In this document: in pieces, positions 46,859 through 57,244 of the stretch
Position numbering within the stretch: the stretch's first letter is position 1
How the letters are laid out: each line of letters opens with the position of its first letter
Assembly (NCBI RefSeq): GCF_003935895.2
Contig: NZ_CP054058.1
Span: forward strand, 1,860,001-1,924,000
Length of the DNA: 64,000 nt
Direction of reading: 5' to 3'
Origin: Scandinavium goeteborgense
GTDB lineage: Bacteria > Pseudomonadota > Gammaproteobacteria > Enterobacterales > Enterobacteriaceae
Program-made: the position numbers and the translations under genes
The notes under the pieces: model-generated
Databases searched by the model: none
What the model saw: only the letters and a program-made list of their open reading frames with translations
What the model was told of the DNA's origin: nothing

Positions 46859-47410
46859 TTACTGCCCGAAACGTCCAATCAGCCCGGCGGCGGCCAGCTG
46901 ATGCCCTTTCAGTTTTTCAAACAGTGCTTCGCGAGTTAAGCCCGCAGACAGCGTGGGCGGCAGGTCGGTCGCAATCAGCGTGAAGGTGTAATGATGCGCA
47001 CCAGAGCCGGGCGGTGGACACGGTCCATACCAACTGGCGGTGCCCGGCGTGTTTTTGCCGCCGGTATAGCCTTTCGCATCGCGCAGGGCGTCGGGGCCAA
47101 ATCCGGTGGCCGCTGGCGAAATGTTGTAGGCCACCAAATGCGTGACGCCGAGTCCTTTGTTGCCTTCAGGATCGTGAACAATCAGCGCCAGGCTCTGCGT
47201 CTGCGGTGGAACGTTGCTCCAGACCAGCGGCGGCGAGCTATTTTTGCCGGTGCAGTTGGCGTTTTTGGCATCATTACCTGCGTACTGGCTGTCGAGCATG
47301 CCGTTATCCGCAAAAGCCGGGGACTGGACAATGAACAGCCCCTCCGCACAGACGTTGCCGATACTGCCGAACAGGGCCGCGCAGACGATGGTGCAGGGGA
47401 GGGTTTTCAT
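46859..47410 (-). CDS. Periplasmic YbhB/YbcL-type PEBP-family protein
   Basis: 183 residues. A signal peptide (MKTLPCTIVCAALFGSIGNVCA split here as MKTLPCTIVCAALFGSIG) is followed by the phosphatidylethanolamine-binding fold: SPPLVWSNVPPQTQSLALI (in part PPLVWSNVPP), HDPEG, and the GPCPPPGSGAHHYTFTL ligand-site loop (as GPCPPPGSGAHHY). Family members of this type in enterobacteria are YbhB (cytoplasm) and YbcL (periplasm). The ligand is unknown. It lies where E. coli has ychN. Confidence 0.88.
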   Translation of the reverse strand: MKTLPCTIVCAALFGSIGNVCAEGLFIVQSPAFADNGMLDSQYAGNDAKNANCTGKNSSPPLVWSNVPPQTQSLALIVHDPEGNKGLGVTHLVAYNISPAATGFGPDALRDAKGYTGGKNTPGTASWYGPCPPPGSGAHHYTFTLIATDLPPTLSAGLTREALFEKLKGHQLAAAGLIGRFGQ

Positions 47411-47567
47411 GGGAGCTTCTCACGCTGGAAAGGTGGTTTAACTGTAGCCGATGCTTAAGGATCTTCCTGAAATTTGCGCCAAAGCTGAAAGAGAGGGGCA
47501 AAACCGTTAAAATAAGAAGACATGCCGTCCGGCACGATATTGATTTATTGAGGGATCCCGCTTCGTT

Positions 47568-48971
47568 TTGAGGTATTTGCTGTCACGTCCACGTCTGCTG
47601 TTGTTGTTACTCTTGCCCCTGGCAGGAGGTGCCGCAGGTGCCCGCCAGACCTTTGTCGATCAGGCCGAACATCCGTTTGATGAAAGCGCCGATAACCTGC
47701 CGAATCTGGGTATCGCCCCGGATAATCACGAAAGTGAAAAACGCCTCGCAGAAATGATGAAGGCGTTTGGTGAAGCCAGCATGCAGGACAACGGCCTGGA
47801 TACCGGCGATCAGGCGCGGCTTTTTGCCATCGAAAAACTCAGCCATCAGCTCAATTCCGAAGTCAATCAGCAGCTCGATTACTGGCTTTCTCCCTGGGGG
47901 AATGCCTCGGCGGAGCTGCTGGTGAACAGCGAAGGCAAGTTTACCGGCAGCCACGGCAACTGGTTTGTACCGCTGGAAGATAACAATCGTTATCTGACAT
48001 GGACTCAGGTGGGTTTGACGCAGCAGGACGACGGGCTGGTGAGCAATCTCGGGGTCGGACAGCGCTGGGTGGCGGGCGACTGGCTGCTCGGCTATAACGC
48101 TTTCTACGACACCCTGATGGGTGAAAGCCTGCAACGTGGCGGTTTAGGGGCTGAAGCCTGGGGCGAGTATTTACGCCTCTCGGCAAACTTCTATCAGCCG
48201 TTCAACAGCTGGCGCGATGACAGCGATACGGTCGAAAGTCGAATGGCGCGCGGGTACGATCTCACAGCTCAGGCGCGGCTACCGTTTTACCGCTTCATTA
48301 ATACCAGCATCAGCTTTGAGCGCTATTTTGGTGACAGCGTCGACCTGTTCCATACCGGCACCGGATATCACAACCCGATGGCGGTTTCGCTGGGGCTGGC
48401 TTACACCCCGGTGCCGCTGGTGACGATTTCCGCCGCGCATAAGCAGGGGGAAAGCGGCGTCAGCCAGAATAATTTGGGCATGAAGCTCAACTACCGTTTC
48501 GGCGTGCCGCTGAAGAAACAGCTGGAGTCCAGCGAAGTGGCGGCGTTTACCTCGCTGCGCGGCAGTCGGTACGACAGCCCGGAACGCAGCAATCTGCCGG
48601 TGGTCGAGTATCGCCAGCGTAAAACGCTGTCCGTTTTCCTCGCCACACCGCCGTGGGATTTGCAGCCGGGTGAAACCGTATCTTTGAAGTTGCAAGTGCG
48701 TGGGCGGTATACGATTAAGTCATTGACCTGGCAGGGCGATTCGCAGGCGCTGAGCCTGACGCCGCCGGTGAATCACAGCAGCCCTGATGGCTGGACCGTC
48801 ATTATGCCGGCGTGGGATTACAGTGATGGCGCAAATAACCGCTGGCATCTGTCGGTAGTGGTGGAAGATGAGAAGGGTCAACGCGTCTCGTCCAATGAGA
48901 TTACGCTGGCGCTGACTGAGCCGCTGGTCACCTTCCCGGCGGCGTCGTCAGATTCGCTGTTGATGCCTTAA
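47568..48971 (+). CDS. ychO: YchO, inverse autotransporter/invasin-like outer-membrane protein
   Basis: 467 residues. A signal sequence ([15 protein letters not shown]) is followed by an inverse-autotransporter beta-barrel with [25 protein letters not shown] (in part [10 protein letters not shown]), [18 protein letters not shown] and [19 protein letters not shown], and by one immunoglobulin-like domain at about 350-450. It matches E. coli YchO in most positions. The start is uncertain: TTG 47568 opens the frame, and TTG 47577 or CTG 47580 are nearer to GAGG. It converges on narL with a 4-base overlap. Confidence 0.9.
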   Translation: MRYLLSRPRLLLLLLLPLAGGAAGARQTFVDQAEHPFDESADNLPNLGIAPDNHESEKRLAEMMKAFGEASMQDNGLDTGDQARLFAIEKLSHQLNSEVNQQLDYWLSPWGNASAELLVNSEGKFTGSHGNWFVPLEDNNRYLTWTQVGLTQQDDGLVSNLGVGQRWVAGDWLLGYNAFYDTLMGESLQRGGLGAEAWGEYLRLSANFYQPFNSWRDDSDTVESRMARGYDLTAQARLPFYRFINTSISFERYFGDSVDLFHTGTGYHNPMAVSLGLAYTPVPLVTISAAHKQGESGVSQNNLGMKLNYRFGVPLKKQLESSEVAAFTSLRGSRYDSPERSNLPVVEYRQRKTLSVFLATPPWDLQPGETVSLKLQVRGRYTIKSLTWQGDSQALSLTPPVNHSSPDGWTVIMPAWDYSDGANNRWHLSVVVEDEKGQRVSSNEITLALTEPLVTFPAASSDSLLMP

Positions 48972-49618
48972 AAAATACGTTCCTGATGAACCCAGACCGC
49001 TGCTTCGACGCGGGATTTGAGCTTCATTTTTTTCAGCATGTGCTTCACGTGAACCTTCACCGTGCTTTCGGTGATATCGAGTCGACGGGCGATCATTTTG
49101 TTCGGTAAACCCTGAGCAATCAGCTTCAGAATATCGCGCTCGCGCGGCGTCAGCTGATTGATATCGCGGTCGGACGTTGCCCGGTTCGCACGCAGGCTGG
49201 CAGCGAGCACCGGCGTCAACGCTTCGCTTAATACCATTTCCCCGGCGGCGGCCTGATGCAGCGCCTTCAGCAAATCTTCCGGCTCCATATCTTTCAGCAG
49301 ATAGCCATCCGCACCGCGTTTCAGCGCCGTCACCACGTCTTCTTCGTGATTGGATACGCTGAACACCACCACGCGTCCGGAGAGGGATCTTTCGCGCAGC
49401 TTGTCGAGAGTCTCGAGGCCGTTCATACCTGGCATGTTCAAATCGAGCAGCACCAGATCCGGGTCGAGAGATTCTGCGAGTTCGATGCCTTGTTCGCCAT
49501 TGCTGGCTTCGCCCACCACCAGAAGATCAGGGGCCATGCTGATTAGCTGTCTGACGCCGGTGCGCAGCATTGGGTGGTCGTCAATTAACAGGATAGTGGC
49601 CCGTTCCTGATTATTCAT
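48968..49618 (-). CDS. narL: NarL, nitrate/nitrite response regulator
   Basis: 216 residues, E. coli length. The receiver domain has DDHPML, the phospho-acceptor Asp in [13 protein letters not shown] and Lys in [10 protein letters not shown]. The LuxR-type HTH is [22 protein letters not shown]... ending [20 protein letters not shown] 49618 overlaps the narX stop by 8 bases. Phosphorylated by NarX, it controls narG, narK and other anaerobic genes. Confidence 0.98.
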   Translation of the reverse strand: MNNQERATILLIDDHPMLRTGVRQLISMAPDLLVVGEASNGEQGIELAESLDPDLVLLDLNMPGMNGLETLDKLRERSLSGRVVVFSVSNHEEDVVTALKRGADGYLLKDMEPEDLLKALHQAAAGEMVLSEALTPVLAASLRANRATSDRDINQLTPRERDILKLIAQGLPNKMIARRLDITESTVKVHVKHMLKKMKLKSRVEAAVWVHQERIF

Positions 49619-51407
49619 GATGAAGTCCTTGCGGTTGTGGAAGCGGTTTTTCGGGAATGAAAGAGACGACAACTTCAGTGCCACCGGTATCACGGCGTCT
49701 GACCTGGCAATCGCCACGCAGACTCTGCGCCCGATCGCGCATGATGATTAAGCCGTAGTGGTTATTCCGTTCGGCGTGGTCCGGAACGCCGAGGCCGTTA
49801 TCGGCCACGGTGAGACGAACCTGATTGTCGTTTTGGATCACCGTCACGGTGACTTCAGTTGCTTCAGAATGTTTAAGCGCATTGCTCAACGCTTCACGGG
49901 CAATCTGTAATGCATGAATAGCCTGATGCGAAGGAACAAAGCGCGGGGGGAGCTGGTAATCCAGATGCACCGTAAAGCCAAAGCGGGCGCTGTATTCAGC
50001 ACAACTCGCTTCCAGTGCAGGGCGCAGCCCCGGTTCGGTTAATTGTAGTCGGAAGGTCGTCAGAAGCTCGCGCAGCTGCACCCATGAGGTATTCAGCTCG
50101 TTACGCATCTGGCTCAGCAGAACCCGGCTGTCTTCCGGCAGTTTTTCGCCCTGCATTTGCAAACAGCTGACCTGCATCTTCAGGCACGACAGTGATTGGG
50201 CAATCGAATCATGCAGTTCGCGGGCGATGGTGGCGCGTTCTTCCATGACGATCAGCTGATGCTGACGCTCCTGCTGGCGGTCGAGGGCCAGTGTGGCGGT
50301 CAGTTGTTCAACCAGCGTATCCACCAGTTGCTGCTGATCGTGGCTCAAATGGCGGCCTGCGGGCAGCGTCGCCAGCAGAATACCGTACTGATTATGGGCA
50401 TCGGTCATCCGCCATTTTAGCGTCGTGCCGCTGCCCGGTAGATCCGGTAGATTGCGAGGGCAGAGGTAACACCCTTTGTCGTCACAATTCAGTTCAGAAT
50501 GACAGCTGAACTCCTGATGGTTTTCCTCGTCTTCCATATCGTAAACCCGCACTTCGATATCGCGCAGCAGGGTCAAACCCTGCAGGCCATTCAGCACCGG
50601 GGAAATACGTTCACACAGCGGCGCCTGGGAATGCAGTCGGCGGTTGGCCTGCCAGAGGAAGGCGAGAATTTCGTTCTTTTGTTCGAGATTGGCGGTCTTT
50701 TCCTGCACGCGCTGTTCCAGCACGGCGTAGCTTTCGGCCAGCTCTTTTGACATGTTGTTCAGCGCCATCCCCAGCGTCGCCATTTCGTTACGGCCGCTGA
50801 TTTTCGCGCGTTTGCTGAAATCACGCTGGCTCACTGCCCGCGCCATGCTCAGCAGTTGTTCCCACGGATGCAACAGCCGCGCGCGCAGCCAAACGATGGT
50901 AAACAGGAACAGCAGCGCCATACACAGCGCCATCATGCTGTGTACCCACACCACGTGTTGAATGCGTTTTTCAGTGGTATGGTCAAATGCGGTGACCAGT
51001 TTGTCGATGCGGTTCACGAAGGCCGCGACCTCACCGGAAACTTGTTCCTGACGGGTAGCCTGTTTCAGGTTCGGTGCAAGCTCTGACTTCCAGTAGCGTT
51101 GCAGGGCTTCGAGCTGTTGACGCTGGCCGTCGCGGCGCGCGGATTCAATCAGTTCCGGGCTGCTCACGGTCTGATTCATTTCATCGAGCAGGGTCTGATC
51201 GTTGGCATTGAGCGGGATCGCCGCCAGCAGGCGGTAACTCTGCATTCGCAGGGAACCCGCTTTATTAATAGCGTGTGCGCTGCCCTGCACGCCGTGGACC
51301 AGACGGGCAGAAATCGCCATGCCCGTCACACCGATAGCGGTGGACAGCAGAACGATAAGCGCCAGTTGATTGACCAGCGTAAGCGGGGTAAAAAGACGTT
51401 TAAACAT
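49611..51407 (-). CDS. narX: NarX, nitrate/nitrite sensor kinase
   Basis: 598 residues from ATG 51407, same as E. coli. Two membrane helices (about 15-37 and 152-174) enclose the periplasmic nitrate sensor with the P-box [15 protein letters not shown]. Then come HAMP, a cytoplasmic cysteine cluster ([15 protein letters not shown]), the H-box with phospho-His in [12 protein letters not shown], and HATPase motifs [11 protein letters not shown] and DNGLGVP. It phosphorylates and dephosphorylates NarL. Confidence 0.97.
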   Translation of the reverse strand: MFKRLFTPLTLVNQLALIVLLSTAIGVTGMAISARLVHGVQGSAHAINKAGSLRMQSYRLLAAIPLNANDQTLLDEMNQTVSSPELIESARRDGQRQQLEALQRYWKSELAPNLKQATRQEQVSGEVAAFVNRIDKLVTAFDHTTEKRIQHVVWVHSMMALCMALLFLFTIVWLRARLLHPWEQLLSMARAVSQRDFSKRAKISGRNEMATLGMALNNMSKELAESYAVLEQRVQEKTANLEQKNEILAFLWQANRRLHSQAPLCERISPVLNGLQGLTLLRDIEVRVYDMEDEENHQEFSCHSELNCDDKGCYLCPRNLPDLPGSGTTLKWRMTDAHNQYGILLATLPAGRHLSHDQQQLVDTLVEQLTATLALDRQQERQHQLIVMEERATIARELHDSIAQSLSCLKMQVSCLQMQGEKLPEDSRVLLSQMRNELNTSWVQLRELLTTFRLQLTEPGLRPALEASCAEYSARFGFTVHLDYQLPPRFVPSHQAIHALQIAREALSNALKHSEATEVTVTVIQNDNQVRLTVADNGLGVPDHAERNNHYGLIIMRDRAQSLRGDCQVRRRDTGGTEVVVSFIPEKPLPQPQGLHHE

Positions 51408-51471
51408 CGACAGTCTGGCTCCTGACCTGGGATGCAATCCGGGAGTGCGGCTTATTCTGGGAGATCAACCG

Positions 51472-51503
51472 GAGTATACATATACTCAAAAAGGATTACT
51501 CCT
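51472..51503. promoter_or_regulatory. Palindrome and NarL heptamer in the narX-narK region
   Basis: GAGTATACATATACTC (51472-51487) is a 7-bp inverted repeat with a 2-base centre. TACTCCT (51497-51503) is a full match to the NarL heptamer TACYNMT. The palindrome has outward-facing TACTC halves, not the standard 7-2-7 orientation. A further pair, TACTCAC (51593-51599) and AAGGGTA (51601-51607), each matches six of seven heptamer positions with 1-base spacing. Confidence 0.5.
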
Positions 51504-51645
51504 TAATTGCCAAGGGTAGCAGGGCAAGGGTGTAAAGGGGTAATCCCTGCCTGAGCAACGTGAAAAACCACAGTTTTTTGAGTGATTAGACCTACTCACT
51601 AAGGGTAATGCCCGTTTTTCGCCCAAAAATATGTTCTCTTTTCCT

Positions 51646-51687
51646 TTGATTTATATCAACTTACCCCGGCTGGTAAACCCTAATGTG
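51646..51687 (+). promoter_or_regulatory. narK promoter with FNR site
   Basis: TTGATTTATATCAA (51646-51659) is a perfect FNR site. TAATGT at 51681-51686 is placed as -10. The inferred start at about 51694 puts the FNR centre at -41.5, the class II position. This should give strong anaerobic transcription, raised further by NarL bound upstream. Confidence 0.88.
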
Positions 51688-51718
51688 GCGGCAACTAACT
51701 CCATCATTTGAGGTTTAT

Positions 51719-53110
51719 ATGAGTCACACTTCCGCATCGGAAAAGGATAAAGGCGCGGTCATCACTGACTGGCGCCCAGAAGACCCGGCTTTCTGGCAGT
51801 CCCGTGGCCATCGTGTTGCCAGTCGCAACCTGTGGATTTCGGTTCCCTGCCTGCTGCTCGCATTTTGCGTCTGGATGTTGTTCAGCGCCGTTGCGGTAAA
51901 CCTCAATAAAGTCGGTTTCAACTTCACAACGGATCAGTTGTTCATGCTGACCGCACTGCCTGCGCTGTCTGGCGCACTGCTGCGCGTGCCTTACGCCTTT
52001 ATGGTGCCGGTATTCGGCGGCCGTCGCTGGACTGCATTCAGCACCGGGATCATGATTATTCCGTGCGTGTGGCTGGGCTTTGCGGTGCAGGATACCTCCA
52101 CGCCGTTTAGCGTCTTCATGACCATCGCGCTGCTGTGCGGTTTCGCCGGGGCAAACTTTGCTTCAAGTATGGCGAACATCAGCTTCTTCTTCCCGAAAGT
52201 GAAGCAGGGCGGGGCGCTGGGCCTGAACGGCGGTCTGGGTAACATGGGCGTGAGCGTGATGCAGCTGGTGGCTCCGCTGGTAATCTCCGTCTCCGTATTC
52301 GCGATGTTTGGCGGCGACGGTGTGGCTCAGCCAGACGGTTCTTCGCTGTTCCTCGAGAACGCGGCGTGGATTTGGGTTCCGTTCCTGATCATCTTCACCC
52401 TCGCAGCCTGGTTCTTCATGAACGACCTAGCGGCGTCGAAAGCCTCTCTGAAAGAGCAGCTGCCAGTCCTGAAACGCGGTCACCTGTGGATCATGGCGGT
52501 ACTGTATCTGGCAACCTTCGGCTCGTTCATCGGCTTCTCTGCCGGTTTTGCGATGCTGTCGAAAACCCAGTTCCCGGACGTGCAGATCCTGCACTTCGCG
52601 TTCTTCGGTCCATTTATTGGTGCGCTGGCCCGTTCACTGGGCGGCGGCATTTCTGACCGTCTGGGCGGAACGCGCGTCACGCTGATTAACTTCATCGCGA
52701 TGGCAATCTTCTCTGCGCTGCTGTTCCTGACGCTGCCAACCAACGGCCAGGGCGGTAACTTCATCGCCTTCTTCGCGGTATTCATGGGCCTGTTCCTGAC
52801 GGCCGGTCTGGGAAGTGCTTCCACCTTCCAGATGATCTCCGTTATTTTCCGTAAGCTGACCATGGATAAAGTGAAGGCTGAAGGCGGTAGCGAAGAACAT
52901 GCTCTGCGTGAAGCAGCCACCGACACGGCAGCTGCTCTGGGCTTCATCTCTGCAATCGGCGCGATTGGCGGCTTCTTCATCCCGAAATCCTTTGGTATTT
53001 CGCTGGAGATGACCGGTTCTCCGGCGGGCGCAATGAAAGTATTCCTCGTGTTCTACATCGCCTGTGTGTTGATCACCTGGGTGGTATACGGACGTAAAAC
53101 AAAAAAATAA
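51719..53110 (+). CDS. narK: NarK, nitrate/nitrite antiporter
   Basis: 463 residues, E. coli length, 12 helices. The nitrate signatures are GFAGANFASSMANISFFFPK (in part GANFASSMANISFF) and GLFLTAGLGSASTFQM, with conserved Arg in RVPYAF and GPFIGALARSLGGG. It imports nitrate in exchange for nitrite. ATG 51719 has GAGG 5 bases before; a longer frame to 51683 is not used. Confidence 0.97.
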   Translation: MSHTSASEKDKGAVITDWRPEDPAFWQSRGHRVASRNLWISVPCLLLAFCVWMLFSAVAVNLNKVGFNFTTDQLFMLTALPALSGALLRVPYAFMVPVFGGRRWTAFSTGIMIIPCVWLGFAVQDTSTPFSVFMTIALLCGFAGANFASSMANISFFFPKVKQGGALGLNGGLGNMGVSVMQLVAPLVISVSVFAMFGGDGVAQPDGSSLFLENAAWIWVPFLIIFTLAAWFFMNDLAASKASLKEQLPVLKRGHLWIMAVLYLATFGSFIGFSAGFAMLSKTQFPDVQILHFAFFGPFIGALARSLGGGISDRLGGTRVTLINFIAMAIFSALLFLTLPTNGQGGNFIAFFAVFMGLFLTAGLGSASTFQMISVIFRKLTMDKVKAEGGSEEHALREAATDTAAALGFISAIGAIGGFFIPKSFGISLEMTGSPAGAMKVFLVFYIACVLITWVVYGRKTKK

Positions 53111-53130
53111 GCGTTACTTTTTGATTATCA

Positions 53131-53157
53131 TGGCGCGAGAGATCGCGCCATTTTTTT
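53131..53157 (+). terminator. Terminator after narK
   Basis: TGGCGCGA and TCGCGCCA form an 8-bp stem with a GAGA loop, followed by seven T. It separates narK from narGHJI. Confidence 0.92.
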
Positions 53158-53245
53158 ATCCGCATTTAGTTACAACATACTATCTGATTTTGCCGTGTTA
53201 TCGGCCTGTGCATGTTGATGCGTAAAAGGCGCGTGAGCAGGCATC

Positions 53246-53262
53246 TACCCCTTAATACCTCA
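53246..53262. promoter_or_regulatory. NarL-binding heptamers of the distal narG control site
   Basis: TACCCCT (53246-53252) matches TACYNMT fully, and TACCTCA (53256-53262) matches six of seven. The first is about 198 bases before the inferred narG start, the place of the known high-affinity NarL site near -195 in E. coli. AT-rich DNA between here and the FNR site may bind IHF to form the loop. Confidence 0.7.
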
Positions 53263-53395
53263 CGACGCGCTTCGGGCGCGGAAAAAGTCGGACATTTCTC
53301 AATAAATACCTACAAAACAATGATTTAAAAACTAAAAATAGATAATACTTTGGTGGTATTTGCTGTTTTGCATCCGATTGTTAACAAATCCCACC

Positions 53396-53437
53396 TTGAT
53401 CGCCATCAATTCCCATCTCCTTTCATAAGGTTACTTT
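53396..53437 (+). promoter_or_regulatory. narG promoter with FNR site
   Basis: TTGATCGCCATCAA (53396-53409) is a perfect FNR site. TACTTT (53432-53437) is a fair -10. The inferred start, about 53444, puts the FNR centre at -41.5, as in E. coli. Confidence 0.9.
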
Positions 53438-53500
53438 CGCCGCAATTGTTGCAATGTCGATTTATCAGAGAGCCGACAGGCTCCATACAGGAGAAACCCG

Positions 53501-56500
53501 ATGAGCAAATTTCTGGACCGGTTTCGCTACTTCAAGCAGAAGGGCGAAACCTTTGCCGATGGGCATGGTCAGCTTATGGAAACTAACCGGGACTGGGAAG
53601 ATGGATACCGCCAACGCTGGCAGCATGACAAAGTGGTGCGTTCTACCCACGGCGTAAACTGCACGGGTTCATGTAGCTGGAAGATTTACGTGAAAAACGG
53701 CCTGGTAACCTGGGAAACCCAGCAGACTGACTACCCGCGTACCCGTCCGGATATGCCTAACCACGAGCCGCGCGGCTGCCCACGTGGCGCCAGTTACTCT
53801 TGGTATCTCTACAGCGCTAACCGTTTGAAATATCCATTGATGCGCAAACGCCTGATGAAAATGTGGCGTGAAGCGAAAGTTCAGCATCCGGATCCGGTTG
53901 ATGCCTGGGCTTCCATCATTGAAGACTCCGACAAAGCCAAAAGCTTCAAACAGGCTCGTGGTCGCGGCGGCTTCGTGCGTTCTTCCTGGCAGGAAGTGAA
54001 CGAGCTGATTGCGGCGTCGAACGTCTACACCATCAAAACCTACGGCCCTGACCGCGTGGCAGGCTTCTCGCCGATCCCGGCGATGTCGATGGTTTCCTAC
54101 GCCGCGGGCGCACGTTACCTTTCTCTGCTCGGCGGTACCTGCCTGAGCTTCTACGACTGGTACTGCGACTTGCCTCCTGCGTCTCCGCAGACCTGGGGCG
54201 AGCAAACTGACGTGCCGGAATCGGCCGATTGGTATAACTCCTCGTACATCATCGCCTGGGGCTCTAACGTGCCACAGACGCGTACCCCAGACGCTCACTT
54301 CTTTACCGAAGTGCGTTACAAAGGGACCAAAACCGTCGCGGTGACCCCGGACTACGCTGAAATCGCCAAGCTGTGCGATCTGTGGCTGGCCCCGAAACAG
54401 GGTACCGATGCTGCAATGGCGCTGGCGATGGGCCACGTCATGCTGCGCGAATTCCACCTCGACAAACCGAGCCAGTACTTCACCGACTACGTGCGTCGTT
54501 ATACCGACATGCCAATGCTGGTGGCGCTGGAAGAACGTGACGGCTACTACGCTGCAGGCCGTATGCTGCGTGCGTCAGACCTCGTTGACGGTCTGGGCCA
54601 GGAACAGAATCCAGAATGGAAAACCGTTGCCTTTGACGATAACGGCGAAATGACCGTGCCGAACGGCTCGATCGGTTTCCGCTGGGGCGATAAAGGCAAG
54701 TGGAACCTCGAACAGCGCGACGGCCAAAGCGGCGAAGAAGTTCAGCTGCGCCTGAGCATGCTCGGCAGCCACGACGATATCGCTGAAGTCGGCTTCCCGT
54801 ATTTCGGCGGCGACGGCACCGAACATTTCACCAACGTAGAGCTGGAAAACATTCTGCTGCACAAACTGCCGGTGAAACGCGTGCAGATGGCAGACGGTTC
54901 CACTCAGCTGGTGACCACCGTTTATGACCTGACCATGGCCAACTACGGCCTGGAGCGCGGTCTGAACGATGAAAACTGTGCCAACAGTTACGACGACATC
55001 AAAGCGTATACCCCGGCATGGGCTGAGAAAATCACCGGCGTATCCCGCGCGCAGATCATCCGTACTGCGCGTGAATTTGCAGACAACGCCGATAAGACCC
55101 ACGGTCGTTCGATGATCATCGTCGGCGCGGGCCTGAACCACTGGTATCACCTCGATATGAACTATCGTGGGATTATCAATATGCTGATTTTCTGTGGCTG
55201 TGTAGGTCAGAGCGGCGGCGGTTGGGCACACTATGTGGGCCAGGAAAAACTGCGTCCGCAGACTGGCTGGACTCCGCTGGCGTTCGCGCTGGACTGGAAC
55301 CGTCCACCACGTCACATGAACAGCACCTCTTATTTCTACAACCACTCCAGCCAGTGGCGTTATGAAACGCTGACCGCGCAGGAACTGCTGTCGCCGATGG
55401 CGGATAAATCCCGCTACACCGGACATCTGGTTGACTTCAACGTGCGTGCTGAACGCATGGGCTGGCTGCCGTCCGCGCCGCAGCTGGGCACTAACCCACT
55501 GCACATTGCGGCTGACGCCGAGAAAGCCGGGATGTCAGCGGTGGATTACACCGTTAAATCCCTGAAAGACGGTTCGATGCACTTTGCGTCTGAGCGTCCG
55601 GACAACGGCAAAAACCACCCGCGTAACATGTTCATCTGGCGTTCTAACCTGCTGGGCTCCTCCGGTAAAGGCCACGAATACATGCTGAAGTACCTGCTGG
55701 GTACTGAGCACGGCATTCAGGGCAAAGATCTGGGCGTGCAGGGCGGCGTGAAGCCAGAAGAAGTGGAATGGGTGGATAACGGTCTCGACGGCAAACTGGA
55801 TCTGGTGGTGACGCTGGACTTCCGTCTGTCGAGCACCTGTCTGTTCTCCGATATCGTGCTGCCGACCGCCACCTGGTATGAAAAAGACGACATGAATACC
55901 TCGGATATGCATCCGTTTATTCACCCGCTGTCTGCGGCTGTCGATCCGGCGTGGGAATCGAAAAGCGACTGGGATATCTACAAAGACATCGCCAAGAAAT
56001 TCTCCGAAGTCTGCGTGGGTCATCTGGGTAAAGAAACTGACGTGGTGACGCTGCCAATCCAGCACGATTCCCCGGCCGAAATGGCGCAGGCGATGGACGT
56101 GAAGGACTGGAAGAAAGGTGAATGTGACCTGATTCCAGGCAAAACCGCACCGCACATCATGACTGTGGAACGCGACTACCCAGCCACCTGGGAACGCTTT
56201 ACCTCAATCGGACCGCTGCTGGAGAAAATCGGCAACGGCGGGAAAGGCATTGCCTGGAACACCGACAGCGAAGTCGAGCTGCTGCGTAAGCTGAACTACA
56301 CCAAGGCCGAAGGCCCGGCGAAAGGCCAGCCGATGATCAACACGGCGATTGATGCCGCAGAGATGATCCTGACCCTGGCCCCGGAAACTAACGGTCAGGT
56401 GGCAGTGAAAGCCTGGGCCGCGCTGAGTGAAATCACCGGTCGCGACCACACGCATCTGGCGCTGAATAAAGAAGACGAGAAAATTCGCTTCCGCGACATT

Positions 56501-57244
56501 CAGGCCCAGCCGCGCAAAATCATCTCCAGCCCGACCTGGTCTGGCCTTGAAGATGAGCACGTTTCTTATAACGCCGGTTACACCAACGTTCACGAGCTGA
56601 TCCCGTGGCGTACGCTGTCCGGCCGTCAGCAGCTCTATCAGGATCACCAGTGGATGCGTGATTTCGGTGAAAGCCTGCTGGTGTACCGTCCGCCGATTGA
56701 CACCCGTTCGGTGAAAGCGGTGATGGGCCAGAAGTCCAACGGCAACCCTGAGAAGGCGCTGAACTTCCTGACGCCGCACCAGAAATGGGGCATTCACTCA
56801 ACCTACAGCGACAACCTGCTGATGCTGACCCTGTCACGCGGCGGCCCGATTGTCTGGATGAGCGAAGCCGATGCCAAAGATCTGGGTATCGAAGATAACG
56901 ACTGGATTGAAGTGTTCAACAGTAACGGTTCCCTGACGGCGCGAGCGGTCGTGAGCCAGCGCGTTCCGGCGGGGATGACCATGATGTATCACGCCCAGGA
57001 ACGTATCGTGAACCTGCCAGGTTCGGAAATTACCGGCCAGCGCGGCGGTATTCACAACTCTGTGACCCGTATCAGCCCGAAACCGACCCATATGATTGGC
57101 GGTTATGCGCAACTGGCATACGGCTTTAACTACTACGGCACCGTTGGCTCGAACCGTGATGAGTTCGTGGTCGTCCGCAAGATGAAGAACATTGACTGGT
57201 TAGACGGTGAAGGTAACGACCAGGTACAGGAGAGCGTAAAATGA
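53501..57244 (+). CDS. narG: NarG, respiratory nitrate reductase alpha subunit
   Basis: 1247 residues, same as E. coli. The FS0 [4Fe-4S] site with His ligand begins HGVNCTGSCSW and goes on to EPRGCPRGA. The molybdenum Asp is in LSFYDWYCDLPPA. Bis-MGD binding blocks run through the protein to the C-terminal GYAQLAYGFNYYG. It reduces nitrate to nitrite on the cytoplasmic face using electrons from NarH. The stop overlaps narH by four bases. Confidence 0.99.
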   Translation: MSKFLDRFRYFKQKGETFADGHGQLMETNRDWEDGYRQRWQHDKVVRSTHGVNCTGSCSWKIYVKNGLVTWETQQTDYPRTRPDMPNHEPRGCPRGASYSWYLYSANRLKYPLMRKRLMKMWREAKVQHPDPVDAWASIIEDSDKAKSFKQARGRGGFVRSSWQEVNELIAASNVYTIKTYGPDRVAGFSPIPAMSMVSYAAGARYLSLLGGTCLSFYDWYCDLPPASPQTWGEQTDVPESADWYNSSYIIAWGSNVPQTRTPDAHFFTEVRYKGTKTVAVTPDYAEIAKLCDLWLAPKQGTDAAMALAMGHVMLREFHLDKPSQYFTDYVRRYTDMPMLVALEERDGYYAAGRMLRASDLVDGLGQEQNPEWKTVAFDDNGEMTVPNGSIGFRWGDKGKWNLEQRDGQSGEEVQLRLSMLGSHDDIAEVGFPYFGGDGTEHFTNVELENILLHKLPVKRVQMADGSTQLVTTVYDLTMANYGLERGLNDENCANSYDDIKAYTPAWAEKITGVSRAQIIRTAREFADNADKTHGRSMIIVGAGLNHWYHLDMNYRGIINMLIFCGCVGQSGGGWAHYVGQEKLRPQTGWTPLAFALDWNRPPRHMNSTSYFYNHSSQWRYETLTAQELLSPMADKSRYTGHLVDFNVRAERMGWLPSAPQLGTNPLHIAADAEKAGMSAVDYTVKSLKDGSMHFASERPDNGKNHPRNMFIWRSNLLGSSGKGHEYMLKYLLGTEHGIQGKDLGVQGGVKPEEVEWVDNGLDGKLDLVVTLDFRLSSTCLFSDIVLPTATWYEKDDMNTSDMHPFIHPLSAAVDPAWESKSDWDIYKDIAKKFSEVCVGHLGKETDVVTLPIQHDSPAEMAQAMDVKDWKKGECDLIPGKTAPHIMTVERDYPATWERFTSIGPLLEKIGNGGKGIAWNTDSEVELLRKLNYTKAEGPAKGQPMINTAIDAAEMILTLAPETNGQVAVKAWAALSEITGRDHTHLALNKEDEKIRFRDIQAQPRKIISSPTWSGLEDEHVSYNAGYTNVHELIPWRTLSGRQQLYQDHQWMRDFGESLLVYRPPIDTRSVKAVMGQKSNGNPEKALNFLTPHQKWGIHSTYSDNLLMLTLSRGGPIVWMSEADAKDLGIEDNDWIEVFNSNGSLTARAVVSQRVPAGMTMMYHAQERIVNLPGSEITGQRGGIHNSVTRISPKPTHMIGGYAQLAYGFNYYGTVGSNRDEFVVVRKMKNIDWLDGEGNDQVQESVK

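Noticed and set aside
54575-55504. 309-codon minus-strand frame in narG, and similar long antisense frames in narH and other core genes
   Set aside because: They are opposite-strand shadows of well-conserved genes with high G+C at third positions; no ribosome sites or known families.
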